A stretch of 64,000 nucleotides of DNA, from positions 5,611,501 to 5,675,500 of the forward strand of contig NZ_AP019400.1 of NCBI RefSeq assembly GCF_004295585.1. Direction: 5' to 3'. The translations under genes and the position numbers were made by a program. The notes beneath the pieces are model-generated. The model was not told the DNA's origin. It made no database searches and saw only the letters and a program-made list of their open reading frames with translations. Source of the DNA: Cohnella abietis. GTDB lineage: Bacteria > Bacillota > Bacilli > Paenibacillales > Paenibacillaceae. This document shows positions 36,177-46,191 of this stretch, piece by piece. The number at the start of each line of letters is the position of its first letter. Position 1 is the first letter of the stretch.

Positions 36177-37084
36177 CGATACCCCCCTCTCTTTACAGTA
36201 GAACGATAGGTGATCCACAATGCAATTCCCAGTAATAAGAGGATAAGTGTAAAATATAGCCAAGCCTGTGCACTAGCATAGCCATATCCCGTTTTTACAT
36301 CAAACATATTTTTACGAACCTGCTCCATGACCGGATTCATAGGGAAAGTAAACAGATCGACGATTGTAAATACGGCATTTAATCCGATAAACGGAATCAT
36401 ACTTGGCAATGTTATTTTCCAGAAGCTTTCCCATGGGGTAGCACCATCAATACGTATTGCCTCATACACCGAACGTGGTATCGTCTGGTATCCCGCTATG
36501 AAGATCAGAATCTGCACACCCGAATACCATAAAATAATAACGGCTTTGCCCAAAACACCCATAATGGGATCAGCCAACTGCGGCCCAACGTATTCACGTA
36601 TTATTCCATCTAAATTATACTGCTCTATAAAAGGTAGCTCGCCAGCACCTTGTCCGAATAATTCCATTAATACTTGTCCTGTGGCGAAAATCACGGGCAA
36701 GAAGAAAATTGCCCGAATCGGTCCACGTCCAGCAAACTTCTGATTGAGAAGTAACGAGACGACCAATGAAAAAAATAAAATTAGAGGGATTATAAGTAGC
36801 ATCTCTTGAAAGTAGAGGAGAAGCTCTACCGGATACACGTTGTCTTCCGTAAGAATGCGGCGAAAGTTGTCTAAGCCAATAAATTCATACTGGAATTTAC
36901 CGCCTCTTAGCTTTACATTATGGAAACTATTAAATAACGACCAGCCAACTGGGAAAGCCACAAAAATACTAAAGCCTAGTACCCAAGGAAGCATAAAAAG
37001 ATAACCACTTTTGTAATTATTCCAACGATATCTCAACTGCCCACTTCTCCGCTTACTTTTTACATTCTCCTTATGTAAGCTCAC
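36173..37084 (-). CDS. Sugar ABC transporter permease, MalF type (pair 1)
   Basis: 303 residues from GTG 37084; AGGGGG 7 nt upstream; 4-nt GTGA overlap with the DUF5696 gene. Six helices; EAA loop PRSVYEAIRIDGATPWESFWKITLPSMIP. Works with the MalG-type partner that follows. Confidence 0.92.
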   Translation of the reverse strand: MSLHKENVKSKRRSGQLRYRWNNYKSGYLFMLPWVLGFSIFVAFPVGWSLFNSFHNVKLRGGKFQYEFIGLDNFRRILTEDNVYPVELLLYFQEMLLIIPLILFFSLVVSLLLNQKFAGRGPIRAIFFLPVIFATGQVLMELFGQGAGELPFIEQYNLDGIIREYVGPQLADPIMGVLGKAVIILWYSGVQILIFIAGYQTIPRSVYEAIRIDGATPWESFWKITLPSMIPFIGLNAVFTIVDLFTFPMNPVMEQVRKNMFDVKTGYGYASAQAWLYFTLILLLLGIALWITYRSTVKRGGYR

Positions 37085-39318
37085 TGTAGACCCCCTTTCT
37101 TGATTACTTCAAATTCGTTCGTCTTATAGTTCACTTTGACTCTTGTACCATCATCATAGGTCATCTGATAAATCCCTTCAGCTTGCTTTTCATGCTTCAA
37201 CATACGTCGATTGAGAAGTGATGCTAATAGATTCAGCTTGTTATATTCTTCGGTGATCCGATCTTTCCACACAGCGTACTCGCTGTTGTATAACCTATCA
37301 TAATCCGTTCCCTTCAGCTCACGACTGCTTGAATAAGTTAATCTGAAGTAAGGGATTGCGCCATATTCAATTAACTTAAGCTGTTCCTTCTCATATTCAT
37401 TCCTTAAGTTTCCTTCTAAACCGGTATAGAGAATTGAACCATGAACAGCCATCGGATAGAAGGGTACATTCTCATCAATGACGAAATCGTAGCTTCCTTC
37501 CAATGGGAAATTAGTTATTAAATCTGCAGCTCTCAGCACATAATCATTACCCCGATCAGTCACAGCTAGACCTAGCTTTTCCCTAGTATAAGTAAGAAGA
37601 GACTTGAAGAGATGCCCTGTATCTTCACGTTCTAATTTACTTGAGCCATAATCCTTATAGATTGTACTACCAGCCCCAGTGAACAGAACACCGCCCACAC
37701 CTAACTTCTTGAGCCGATCTATCGTATCAATTGCATTTCTAACACCAATCACGGGGTTCAAAAGATAAGCGTTTTTCCGCATATTCTGTAGCACCGTTGT
37801 ATCAATGCTGCGAACACCATCGGTTCTCATAATCGGATTATTTTTACTAACCTTCATCCAAGTTAAGTAATCCTCGAGTAGGAGCGGAATATTTTTCTCC
37901 GCTAACATTGAGGTCAGTGCTTTCAGACCATTTCCGCCACCTAGCTCTGGTTGAATTGGGAACCGTTGATTCGTATCTTTATGTCCACTATTTTGCCATC
38001 CTTGATAGTAGACAATCATATTTTGAATGCCCGCATCCTCAAGATTATTAATAATATGACCAGCTTGCTCGAAGGTTGTGGCAGAAACATAACTATCACC
38101 ACCAAATACATCCTTCGTACCGCCACCCACTATCCCCAATAGTAGCGGTATATTTTTAATTTCTGGTAGCGTGCTTGGCAATTGCTCAGTTTCTATTAAA
38201 TAATCACGATAAGCGGTCGCCATCCCACTGTAATCCGCCGACTGTCCAGATAGTAGTCGGTATTCAATTTTGCGATCTTGATGAATACGCTCTTTTTGAA
38301 TGCTACTCACCGATGAGGTCATCGTACTAACCTTGCGCAAATATTCCTCTCGATACACAAATTTCGCTGCGATCATGTGATACCCTATTTGCGTTCCAGC
38401 AGGCGCTGCCGAAATCTTGGTTGTATACTTGCCATCTTTAATAATCGCTGCAAAAGCATGCCCATCACGTTTCATCCCAAATACGGGATAAGCAATCGCT
38501 TCTCTCGGAACAGCTATTTCTTGTAAATTAGCAGGATCATTGTCATATAGCATTTGTTCGTACCGGTTTCCAACCGCTGGCCTGTCCGTATGATAATAAA
38601 TCAGGCCGCCTGGGCCATCCGGCACAAATAGATAACCTTCTTCATCTGTACGGTGCACGGCTCCGAAATAGGGGAGAAGCTGTAACGCGAATATTTGGAA
38701 ATCCGCATTTTCAATAATGCCCAATATCGGAACTGTTAGCTCTAGCCCCTTCTCTGTAAGCTCATAGCGGATCACAAAGCTCAGATCTAATTTCGTATAG
38801 TGATACATGACTTCTACACCATGCTCTGTAAGCACAAAACCTTTAGTCATGTTTAGATCCAGGGCATTAGTCGCATTACGCTGTGTTTTCCCATTTATCA
38901 CATAGTCCAACAAAAAGGGAGATTGAAGATTCGTACGTAATAGTCCTTTAAGATTTTCATTCTCAACCTGCTCATTCGTGGGGTTACTTCGCCATAAGAA
39001 TCCACTGCTTTTCTCGAGAATGGCTACTTGCGTTGTCTTTGGCTCCATAAGAAGAACGTAGCTGGAATTTTCCGTAACTTTAGCGAAGCCATTATTATCA
39101 AGCTTCCCTGGGAGCCATTCCTCTCCTATACTCAACGGAGTAGGCGGAAGCTCCAGAAGATGGATCCCGTTATCCTCAAGTCTAGGAAGAGTATCCCTAT
39201 TGCTATAAATAATCGTACTGACTAGAGCAATAATTACGAAGAGAATAATCAGACCTACACGTAACCAATATTTCTTAGTCCTAAGCATACGGGGGCTCGA
39301 ATTTTCTGTCTTAGACAT
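37081..39318 (-). CDS. DUF5696-family membrane-anchored extracellular protein
   Basis: 745 residues; GGGAGG 9 nt before ATG 39318. A short cytoplasmic tail, one membrane helix (about 18-40), then a large extracytoplasmic part. Residues 80-360 are beta-rich (SGFLWRSNP, YLFVPDGPGGLIYYHTDRP), and from about 385 there is an alpha/beta barrel-like segment (IPLLLGIVGGG, MIVYYQGWQNSGH, IPLLLEDYLTWMK, GVGGVLFTGAGS) that resembles a glycoside-hydrolase barrel. I recognise this as the DUF5696 family. Whether it is catalytic or a glycan receptor is unknown. It overlaps the NHL-YIP1 gene by 8 bp and the permease by 4 bp, so it is firmly part of the transport operon. Confidence 0.8.
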   Translation of the reverse strand: MSKTENSSPRMLRTKKYWLRVGLIILFVIIALVSTIIYSNRDTLPRLEDNGIHLLELPPTPLSIGEEWLPGKLDNNGFAKVTENSSYVLLMEPKTTQVAILEKSSGFLWRSNPTNEQVENENLKGLLRTNLQSPFLLDYVINGKTQRNATNALDLNMTKGFVLTEHGVEVMYHYTKLDLSFVIRYELTEKGLELTVPILGIIENADFQIFALQLLPYFGAVHRTDEEGYLFVPDGPGGLIYYHTDRPAVGNRYEQMLYDNDPANLQEIAVPREAIAYPVFGMKRDGHAFAAIIKDGKYTTKISAAPAGTQIGYHMIAAKFVYREEYLRKVSTMTSSVSSIQKERIHQDRKIEYRLLSGQSADYSGMATAYRDYLIETEQLPSTLPEIKNIPLLLGIVGGGTKDVFGGDSYVSATTFEQAGHIINNLEDAGIQNMIVYYQGWQNSGHKDTNQRFPIQPELGGGNGLKALTSMLAEKNIPLLLEDYLTWMKVSKNNPIMRTDGVRSIDTTVLQNMRKNAYLLNPVIGVRNAIDTIDRLKKLGVGGVLFTGAGSTIYKDYGSSKLEREDTGHLFKSLLTYTREKLGLAVTDRGNDYVLRAADLITNFPLEGSYDFVIDENVPFYPMAVHGSILYTGLEGNLRNEYEKEQLKLIEYGAIPYFRLTYSSSRELKGTDYDRLYNSEYAVWKDRITEEYNKLNLLASLLNRRMLKHEKQAEGIYQMTYDDGTRVKVNYKTNEFEVIKKGGLQ

Positions 39319-41347
39319 ATAAAGTTACCTCCCGATAAATTTGCTTCATAAAGTCGAACAAATTGTAGCTAAGGGCCGACAATATTACTGCAAATATCCA
39401 AATAACTGATATTGTGAAAATGGTAACTCCAACATTTTTGACTGCTTCCATAAAATCGAAATTATGAATGACTTGGGTCATAATAAAGAAATTAACTGCA
39501 ATCCAAACCCACATGACATATATAAGAGAATCAACAATTATTCGCTCCTCCAGCACAACTAGATTGGAAAGAAAAATAATCGGAATCATCAATACCACAT
39601 AGGGTACAAGAGCATAGGTGCTTGCCTGAAGCACTTCTCGAAAGCGTCCTTCTCCACCTTTAATTGTGCTGACTAAATAATTGGATATACTCCACGTTGC
39701 CCATGGCACGATCAATAAACTTACCTCTAGCAACACATTTACGCGCCCGAGATCAAACGGGTGATAAATAAATCCCATACTATAGATAGACAATAAGCGA
39801 AGGCCAATGACAAGAAGAATGATCGTAGCGATTATAAGTAAGGATATCCTTCTCTCCTTCAATCGATAGAAGCCCTCATACGGATGCAACATGACATACC
39901 AAAAATCTTTAATTTCCTCTAAGTACTTAGATAGCCATGGAGATTGTAAACGATTGTACACCCTACCACTAAAACGTTTATACATCCATCGAAGGAGTAC
40001 GCTGAGAACAATTAAGAGGAGTGCAGCATTCACGATATGATTATGAATCCATTCCTCACGAACACTCCAGAATGACTCTGAATATCCTTCTGCATCATAG
40101 GACTCTTGAAAATATTGCATTGCCTCTTCATAGGACTTTTCTTGCAGCAGAACTTTACCTATACCTTTATAGGGAAGATCAAGCATTCCATTCTGCTTAA
40201 CAACAGCATCCCAATAAACCTTGCTCTCCTCATAGCTTCCCTCAACATACAATTTTGTCGCCTTTAAGAAGGCTTCTCCGAATGCTGTGCGCGAGTAAAT
40301 CTGAATTACACTCAAACTACTATCCGCAACCCATATTTCTTTCTTGCTATTAATGGCAAGGCTCGTTGGATAATTAAATATTCCCTGTTGAGAGGCCGCC
40401 TTGTCCGTGCCTCCAAAATAGGCAAGGACGTTTCCATAGGGATCATAGACCGAGATTTCACCCCATTCACCGCTCATGGCATACAGAAAATTATCCGAAT
40501 CGATCGCAGTATCGATGAGCTGATTCTCTAAGAAGCCTTTATTTAAGAAGGCATCTTTGCCCCCAGCATTTAGCTTTTTTATTTGACCTTTGAAGGTCCC
40601 AGAACTTGTCGTTAGAAGAAAACCGTTGTCGGCTTGCGTTACGTTCTCAATCGCACCTGGGCGATTTGCAACTTCTTTCTCTAGCTGTTCCTGGTTGAGA
40701 AACATATTTTTGAATCTCGTTAATAGACTTAATTCCGTTTTATTAGATCCGAAGAATCCCGTGAATTCACCGATATCGTTCATTCGCAGCAGACCTTGAT
40801 AGGAATTTTTTACAACGACATACATTACACCACGCTTGTCCACGACTATTTTACTCGGAACGAAATGATAATCCTTTGGTAGCAACGGAGATTCCGGCTT
40901 CTCATAGGCACGTTCATAATGACCCTCTTGATTAAAAACAACTATACGTTTATTCCCTGTATCTGCGACAAAGATTAATCCTTCATCCGTCACAAACACA
41001 CCTCCAGGTGAACTTAATGCCCCCTCACCCTCTGCATTCCCTATGGACCTCATGTATTGACCATCCGCATCAAACACAACAATACGATTATTATTCGTAT
41101 CGGCTAAATAAACATAATCATCCTTGTCAATATACAGATCACTAGGGCCCTGTATCGGAATATCAATATCTCCATACCCAATCGTGCCTTTCGGGACGTA
41201 AAGCGCTTGTATGTCAAGCCAGCGATCTGTCGCATCGTCTACAAACCAGGTTTTATAGGGCAATCTCGCTGAAGCTGTCAACGGAAATAGAATTGAGAAT
41301 ACAAGTGTTAATGCAATTACAAGCTTGTAAGAAGATTGCAGCTTCAA
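39311..41347 (-). CDS. NHL-propeller / TPR / YIP1-like membrane protein
   Basis: 678 residues from a TTG start (41347) directly after the previous stop; GGGGGTGA is 6 nt upstream. Order: signal peptide (about 1-27), NHL repeats (PSDLYIDKDDYVYLADTNNNRIVVFDADGQY and several copies to about 360), a short TPR-like part (YVEGSYEESKVYWDAV, KVLLQEKSYEEAMQYFQES), a membrane helix (about 430), then five or six helices of YIP1 type (about 490-678). The propeller should face outside. The mix suggests a sensor or scaffold for the neighbouring transporters. Function not known to me. Confidence 0.82.
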   Translation of the reverse strand: MKLQSSYKLVIALTLVFSILFPLTASARLPYKTWFVDDATDRWLDIQALYVPKGTIGYGDIDIPIQGPSDLYIDKDDYVYLADTNNNRIVVFDADGQYMRSIGNAEGEGALSSPGGVFVTDEGLIFVADTGNKRIVVFNQEGHYERAYEKPESPLLPKDYHFVPSKIVVDKRGVMYVVVKNSYQGLLRMNDIGEFTGFFGSNKTELSLLTRFKNMFLNQEQLEKEVANRPGAIENVTQADNGFLLTTSSGTFKGQIKKLNAGGKDAFLNKGFLENQLIDTAIDSDNFLYAMSGEWGEISVYDPYGNVLAYFGGTDKAASQQGIFNYPTSLAINSKKEIWVADSSLSVIQIYSRTAFGEAFLKATKLYVEGSYEESKVYWDAVVKQNGMLDLPYKGIGKVLLQEKSYEEAMQYFQESYDAEGYSESFWSVREEWIHNHIVNAALLLIVLSVLLRWMYKRFSGRVYNRLQSPWLSKYLEEIKDFWYVMLHPYEGFYRLKERRISLLIIATIILLVIGLRLLSIYSMGFIYHPFDLGRVNVLLEVSLLIVPWATWSISNYLVSTIKGGEGRFREVLQASTYALVPYVVLMIPIIFLSNLVVLEERIIVDSLIYVMWVWIAVNFFIMTQVIHNFDFMEAVKNVGVTIFTISVIWIFAVILSALSYNLFDFMKQIYREVTLYV

Positions 41348-42226
41348 TTACTTCACCCCCGAATGGAGCATCGTCTGAATCATTTTACGCTGGAAGAGAA
41401 GAAACATAATTAAGTTTGGAATAAACATGAGTAATGCCGCTGCAGCTGCAAGGCTTTGACCCGCAACACTATTCTGTAAATTAGCCGTTAGACTACTCAC
41501 ATAGAACGCAAGCGTCTTCATCGTTTCATTGGTCGTATACAGCGTAGAGCCTTCCATATCTAAATAGACGACCTGGAAAGTAATAATAGATACTGTAGCA
41601 ACGGCAGGAGCGGTTAACGGAATAATAATCCTAATGAAAATATAAAAGTCGCCTGCACCATCTAATTTGGCCGCCTCTAACAATGAATCTGGAATCTGAT
41701 CAATAAATTGTTTCATTAAAAATACAGCGACAGGGGAAGCAATAAAGGGAAGTATGTGAGCAAAATAGGTATTCATTATGCCTAAATTGCTGACGATTAA
41801 ATATCGCGGGATTGCTACCGTCTCAGGTGCAAACATGAGCGAGATCATAATCATTGCCATAACAAACGTTTTGAACGGAAAGCGATGCTTGGATATTACA
41901 TAGCCAGCCAATGTACTAACAATAATTACAAAGATGAGAGACAGACCGACAATTACAATACTATTGAACAAATATCGGGTGAAGGGAATTACAGCCGCAT
42001 TCGCATGCAGAAACAGCTTCTCGAAATTACTTGCTGTCGGTTCTTTTACAAATATCGTAGGCGGGAACAAAAACAGCTCGTTGAGAGGCTTGAATGCATT
42101 GTTAAAAAGAAAAATAATCGGGAGTAGCATGAATATAGCCAGACCAGTAAAACAGATGACGAGCAGCGACTGGGATATGGAGATTCTCTTTAATCTGGAA
42201 ATCATATTTTGTGAAAGCCACGGCAT
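41348..42226 (-). CDS. Sugar ABC transporter permease, MalG type (pair 2)
   Basis: The start is ATG 42226 (MPWLSQNM), with GGAGGGAG inside the end of the preceding gene; a TTG at 42253 would destroy that site. 292 residues, six helices, EAA loop PDSLLEAAKLDGAGDFYIFIRIIIPLTAP. Confidence 0.93.
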   Translation of the reverse strand: MPWLSQNMISRLKRISISQSLLVICFTGLAIFMLLPIIFLFNNAFKPLNELFLFPPTIFVKEPTASNFEKLFLHANAAVIPFTRYLFNSIVIVGLSLIFVIIVSTLAGYVISKHRFPFKTFVMAMIMISLMFAPETVAIPRYLIVSNLGIMNTYFAHILPFIASPVAVFLMKQFIDQIPDSLLEAAKLDGAGDFYIFIRIIIPLTAPAVATVSIITFQVVYLDMEGSTLYTTNETMKTLAFYVSSLTANLQNSVAGQSLAAAAALLMFIPNLIMFLLFQRKMIQTMLHSGVK

Positions 42227-42230
42227 TAGA

Positions 42231-43190
42231 TTATTCTCCCTCCTTCGTCGCAAACAAACGATAGCAAAATCTCATAACTAAATAGGAGAATATAAGTAAT
42301 GCAACAGATAGCGCCGAGGCGTAGCCCCACTCATAGCGTATAAAAGCATAATCATCAATGTGATTGGTCATTAAATGACCTGAGTAGCTTGGTGTAATCG
42401 CTAAGCCTGTAAGCTGTGTTGAGATTGCACCTGCCTTCAACGTTCCCACGATTGTCATAACTGCGCTAAATAGCATCTGAGGCTTCATGGAAGGAATCGT
42501 TATATAATACACTTCCTGCAATGCGCTTTTGATACCATCAATGCGACCTGCCTCATAGAGCTCAGTATTGACTGTCTGTAATCCGCCCAGCATGGCCAGA
42601 AACCCAACCCCCATACTTGTCCACAGCGTGACAATGATCATAACAATCATTAAGTATTTAGGGTCCTGAAGCCATAGCTGCGGCGATTCAATAAGTCCAT
42701 ATTTAAGTAAAATGTTATTTAAATAACCAACCTGATCCCCGCTGAAGGTTGCAATCCAGATGACCGATAAGGCTACACCCCCTGCCATCGAGGGAGCATA
42801 GAAGGCCAAAGTGAAATAATCTTTTAAGCTCCGAGGCAGCTGATGAATCAGCCAGGCAAATACAAATGATAAAAAGTAACCACCTAGTCCTGTAATAAGT
42901 GCAAATTTAAATGTATTCGGTAATGTATACTTCATAAAAACAAAATCCTGTGTTAACAAATTAATAAAGTTGTCGAATCCGATAAAGGTTGGAAACTCGA
43001 ATCCATTAAATGTCGTGAAGCTTAGCAGGACAGACATAAATACAGGGATTAAAATAAAGCAGCTAAAGGCAATTAGAAAGGGTGCCAATAACAAGTAGGA
43101 TAATCGAGCATTCCAGCAATCCTGTAAGAAGCTATTAAACCGTAGTACAAACCGTGGTCCTTTCGCCGGAAAAGTTTTATTTCGCAACAT
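42231..43190 (-). CDS. Sugar ABC transporter permease, MalF type (pair 2)
   Basis: 319 residues; GGAGGAGG before ATG 43190; overlaps the fused binding-protein gene by 14 bp. Six helices; EAA loop NTELYEAGRIDGIKSALQEVYYITIPSMKP. Presumably the partner of the fused binding protein encoded immediately upstream. Confidence 0.93.
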   Translation of the reverse strand: MLRNKTFPAKGPRFVLRFNSFLQDCWNARLSYLLLAPFLIAFSCFILIPVFMSVLLSFTTFNGFEFPTFIGFDNFINLLTQDFVFMKYTLPNTFKFALITGLGGYFLSFVFAWLIHQLPRSLKDYFTLAFYAPSMAGGVALSVIWIATFSGDQVGYLNNILLKYGLIESPQLWLQDPKYLMIVMIIVTLWTSMGVGFLAMLGGLQTVNTELYEAGRIDGIKSALQEVYYITIPSMKPQMLFSAVMTIVGTLKAGAISTQLTGLAITPSYSGHLMTNHIDDYAFIRYEWGYASALSVALLIFSYLVMRFCYRLFATKEGE

Positions 43191-46100
43191 TTTGTCCTCC
43201 TCCAGCTAAGCTTTCATCTAGGTTTGTCTTAGGATCCGATAGCATCAGATTTGTATCCGATCCGAATCCGAATTCCTTCTGCTTACGCGTCATCTCACGT
43301 TGTAAGGAGACTGCCGCTTTACGAAGGGCTTCTTTAGCAGGCATATTGGCCAGGATTGTATTATTCCACGCGAACTCCATCTCACGGCCCAAGAAATAGT
43401 AGCCAGGTACATACGGCATGTTTTTACCCCATTGCCCTTGCTCAGCTAATACTTTCATTTCTTCGCTCGGCCATGGCACATATTGCAATGCCTCAATATT
43501 AGCTGGATTCCAGCGATATTCCATTCCGGCTAGTGACTCAATATCATTCGCGTATTTTGCCTGAGTTTCTGTAGAAGTCCACCATTCCAAGAACGCCCAA
43601 GCATCATCCTTCCGATCGCTTTTTTCCATAATCATACCTGCCGTCGTACTTTGTGCAGACCAACGTACTACCTTGCCTTCTTTATTTACTACTCCAGGCA
43701 AAGGAGCCATCTTCCACTTACCAATAATTTCAGGAGCTGCTACACTTAATTGAATGTAGGTATTATAATCAGCAATTCCGATTGGGATATCTCCAAATCT
43801 AAAATGATTGAAGAAAGCAGGCACTTCCATTGGCATGTTGTGTACATTAAATAAAGCTGTCCACCACTTAAATGCTTCTTGTCCATCCTTATTATCAATA
43901 ATGGTTTGCATGCCGTTAGATGAATAGAACTCTGCTTCGTGTTGGTAGAAAGGCGTTACGTACTCTTTGGCTGGATAATAGATGTTCATACCATTCTCCT
44001 GCAGTGTTGGCAGTAGCTCGAGTAATTCATCCCAAGTATCCGGTGGTGACAGCTTTAATGCCTCCATAATATCTGTACGATAGAACATCACTAGAAAAGA
44101 CTGCGTCTCTGGCAGACCAAATACGCCATTATTGTAATGATAGGAACGCATTACACCTGAATTAAACCGTTGCTCCACTTCTTTAAAGCCAGAAAACTTT
44201 GATAAATCCATCGCCGCGCCGCGCATTGCGAACTCAACTGGCGTCTCCATACCAACGCCAAGAGCAACATCTGGTTGATCTCCCGCTGCATTGCCTAGAA
44301 CCAACACATTTGTACTTGGCATAAGGTTAACATTCACATGGATCCCCGTTTTTGGAGTGAAATCCGATTCTATTATTTTTTGTAGTAAATCTACATAATC
44401 TCTTCCTCGCTGTACCCACACGGTAATAGCATCTTCGTCATTCGTCTCTTTCAAATCGTATTTCAAGAAAAATGTTCTTGTGAAGTTGGCCATACTGTAT
44501 TTCACGTTATCCCAAGTATTCGGTGTTTTTAAACCCGGATCTGCTTCAGGAGCACGTACAATGATGTAATCAAGCATGACAGCCTGACTCTCAATCGGCT
44601 TTAACCATGTATTAATGCTTGTCTGTATGTCCGTAAACACTTTAATCTGGTTGGGAATTTTATTAACATCCTTTAGCAAATTCTCAAGCCTGTTCATAGA
44701 CGAAGAAATCGCATTCGTCGAATCTGTCGTATTTTGGTTCAATCCATTTAGATAATCACGAATTAATCGCAATTGATCGATCATCTTCGTAAGCTTTAAT
44801 TCGATATTGGGATCATAGGTTTTAATCTGCCAGCTTCTCGCTGTATCTAGATTCGCCCCAGAGCCAGTTCCGTAGTTTCCTGAAATAAGACGGATTTCCC
44901 GATCTACGACTGCTATATCTGCAAGCACTTTTTTCAATGATTCTAAGGCAGGGCTTAGCAAAGAGCTATCCGCAATGAGTCGTAGCTGATGCGTCCCCTC
45001 TTCTAACCAGAAAGAATAAGACTCACCTTTCTCATCAGAAAATGTAGCAATCTCCATGCCTTTATTAGGAGGCAAGGTGTAATGGAGTAATTCGCGGAAT
45101 GGCACCTCACCGTCCAGCATTACAGTGCGATACGCATTGGCTTTCCCGTTGTAGCCTTGAAAATATTTGAAATCGATCACATACCAGCCACTCTTTGGAA
45201 CTTCTAATTCCCATTCAATCCAGTTACCCGCCTGTTTCCAGCTATCTCCTCCAATTGTATTGTAGATAAGCCGTCCCTTTGGGTCCGGAGAAATGAACCG
45301 TTCAGACATACTATCTGTATGAATGGCATTCGATGACTTGACAGAAAAATGCTCAGCTTCAATCACTTTATACCAGCCCTTGTCGTCAGTAACTGCCGAG
45401 CTCGAGTACTGTTCCGCTGCCTTGACATATTCGCCATAGCTCGGGATATATTTCGGAGTAGTCAGCGTCAACGCTGCTATTGATAATGCCTCTCTACCAC
45501 CCGTAAGTCGGATCGTGTGCTTACCTTCCGTCAAATCCCATAGCAATGACTCCGAAGATACGCCATAATTCGACAATGCAACGTTGCGCCATTGTCTATT
45601 TTCCTGTTGAACAGGACGAATTTCATTGCCCAATTTATTACGCTCATAGGGATACTGACTATCTTTCCATAGGCGTTCAAGCGCTATAAACTGTGCCTCC
45701 TGATAGGGAAAGCTTTCATCAATTTGAACACCCCTGACGATATTGGAGAAGCTTCCGTCTAATGGATAATAATCCATATGAAGCTCGTATAATCCATCCT
45801 GTGGAACATCAATAACCCACTCAATCCATCCATTAGCGTTCGTCCAGTCGATAACTGAACCCTTATGCTCGTCCTGGCGTATGGTTAATTGAATGTCTTC
45901 AGACGCAGCTGTATATTCAATGGCTTGAAGCTGAAGTGCTCGTGCCTGAGGAATACCAGCGCCCTTCTGCATCTCTTCTAATCTATTCGTATCACGAGAT
46001 TCTCTCCAGTTCGTATAACTTGGAATAGATGAAGCTCCCTCGTTACTTTCCTGTTTGATCTGAAGCATACTGACTGGGACTACAGGATACACTTGCTTAT

Positions 46101-46191
46101 CCTGTCCATTGCTCGAAATGCGCCAAATGACACTTACTAATAACAGTATGGCTATAATGAAGACTCGTCGGTAAATTTTCCGCATTTTCAT
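43177..46191 (-). CDS. Membrane-anchored sugar-binding protein fused to carbohydrate-binding-like domains
   Basis: 1004 residues; GGGAGGATA before ATG 46191. An N-terminal membrane helix (about 7-24) without lipobox anchors it outside. Two CBM-like beta-sandwiches follow (about 85-250: WIEWVIDVPQDGLYELHMDYYP...GKHTIRLTG; about 270-415: YKVIEAEHFSV, WIEWELEVPKSGWYVIDFKYF...GTHQLRLIA). A helical segment (about 455-540) comes next, with NxxxN-type heptads, and finally a complete MalE-like binding domain (about 590-980: FTPKTGIHVNVNLMPS, GVFGLPETQSFLVMFYRTDIM, AWAFLEWWTS). Ordinary binding proteins are about 450 residues. It overlaps the ATPase gene by 4 bp. Confidence 0.88.
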   Translation of the reverse strand: MKMRKIYRRVFIIAILLLVSVIWRISSNGQDKQVYPVVPVSMLQIKQESNEGASSIPSYTNWRESRDTNRLEEMQKGAGIPQARALQLQAIEYTAASEDIQLTIRQDEHKGSVIDWTNANGWIEWVIDVPQDGLYELHMDYYPLDGSFSNIVRGVQIDESFPYQEAQFIALERLWKDSQYPYERNKLGNEIRPVQQENRQWRNVALSNYGVSSESLLWDLTEGKHTIRLTGGREALSIAALTLTTPKYIPSYGEYVKAAEQYSSSAVTDDKGWYKVIEAEHFSVKSSNAIHTDSMSERFISPDPKGRLIYNTIGGDSWKQAGNWIEWELEVPKSGWYVIDFKYFQGYNGKANAYRTVMLDGEVPFRELLHYTLPPNKGMEIATFSDEKGESYSFWLEEGTHQLRLIADSSLLSPALESLKKVLADIAVVDREIRLISGNYGTGSGANLDTARSWQIKTYDPNIELKLTKMIDQLRLIRDYLNGLNQNTTDSTNAISSSMNRLENLLKDVNKIPNQIKVFTDIQTSINTWLKPIESQAVMLDYIIVRAPEADPGLKTPNTWDNVKYSMANFTRTFFLKYDLKETNDEDAITVWVQRGRDYVDLLQKIIESDFTPKTGIHVNVNLMPSTNVLVLGNAAGDQPDVALGVGMETPVEFAMRGAAMDLSKFSGFKEVEQRFNSGVMRSYHYNNGVFGLPETQSFLVMFYRTDIMEALKLSPPDTWDELLELLPTLQENGMNIYYPAKEYVTPFYQHEAEFYSSNGMQTIIDNKDGQEAFKWWTALFNVHNMPMEVPAFFNHFRFGDIPIGIADYNTYIQLSVAAPEIIGKWKMAPLPGVVNKEGKVVRWSAQSTTAGMIMEKSDRKDDAWAFLEWWTSTETQAKYANDIESLAGMEYRWNPANIEALQYVPWPSEEMKVLAEQGQWGKNMPYVPGYYFLGREMEFAWNNTILANMPAKEALRKAAVSLQREMTRKQKEFGFGSDTNLMLSDPKTNLDESLAGGGQNVAK

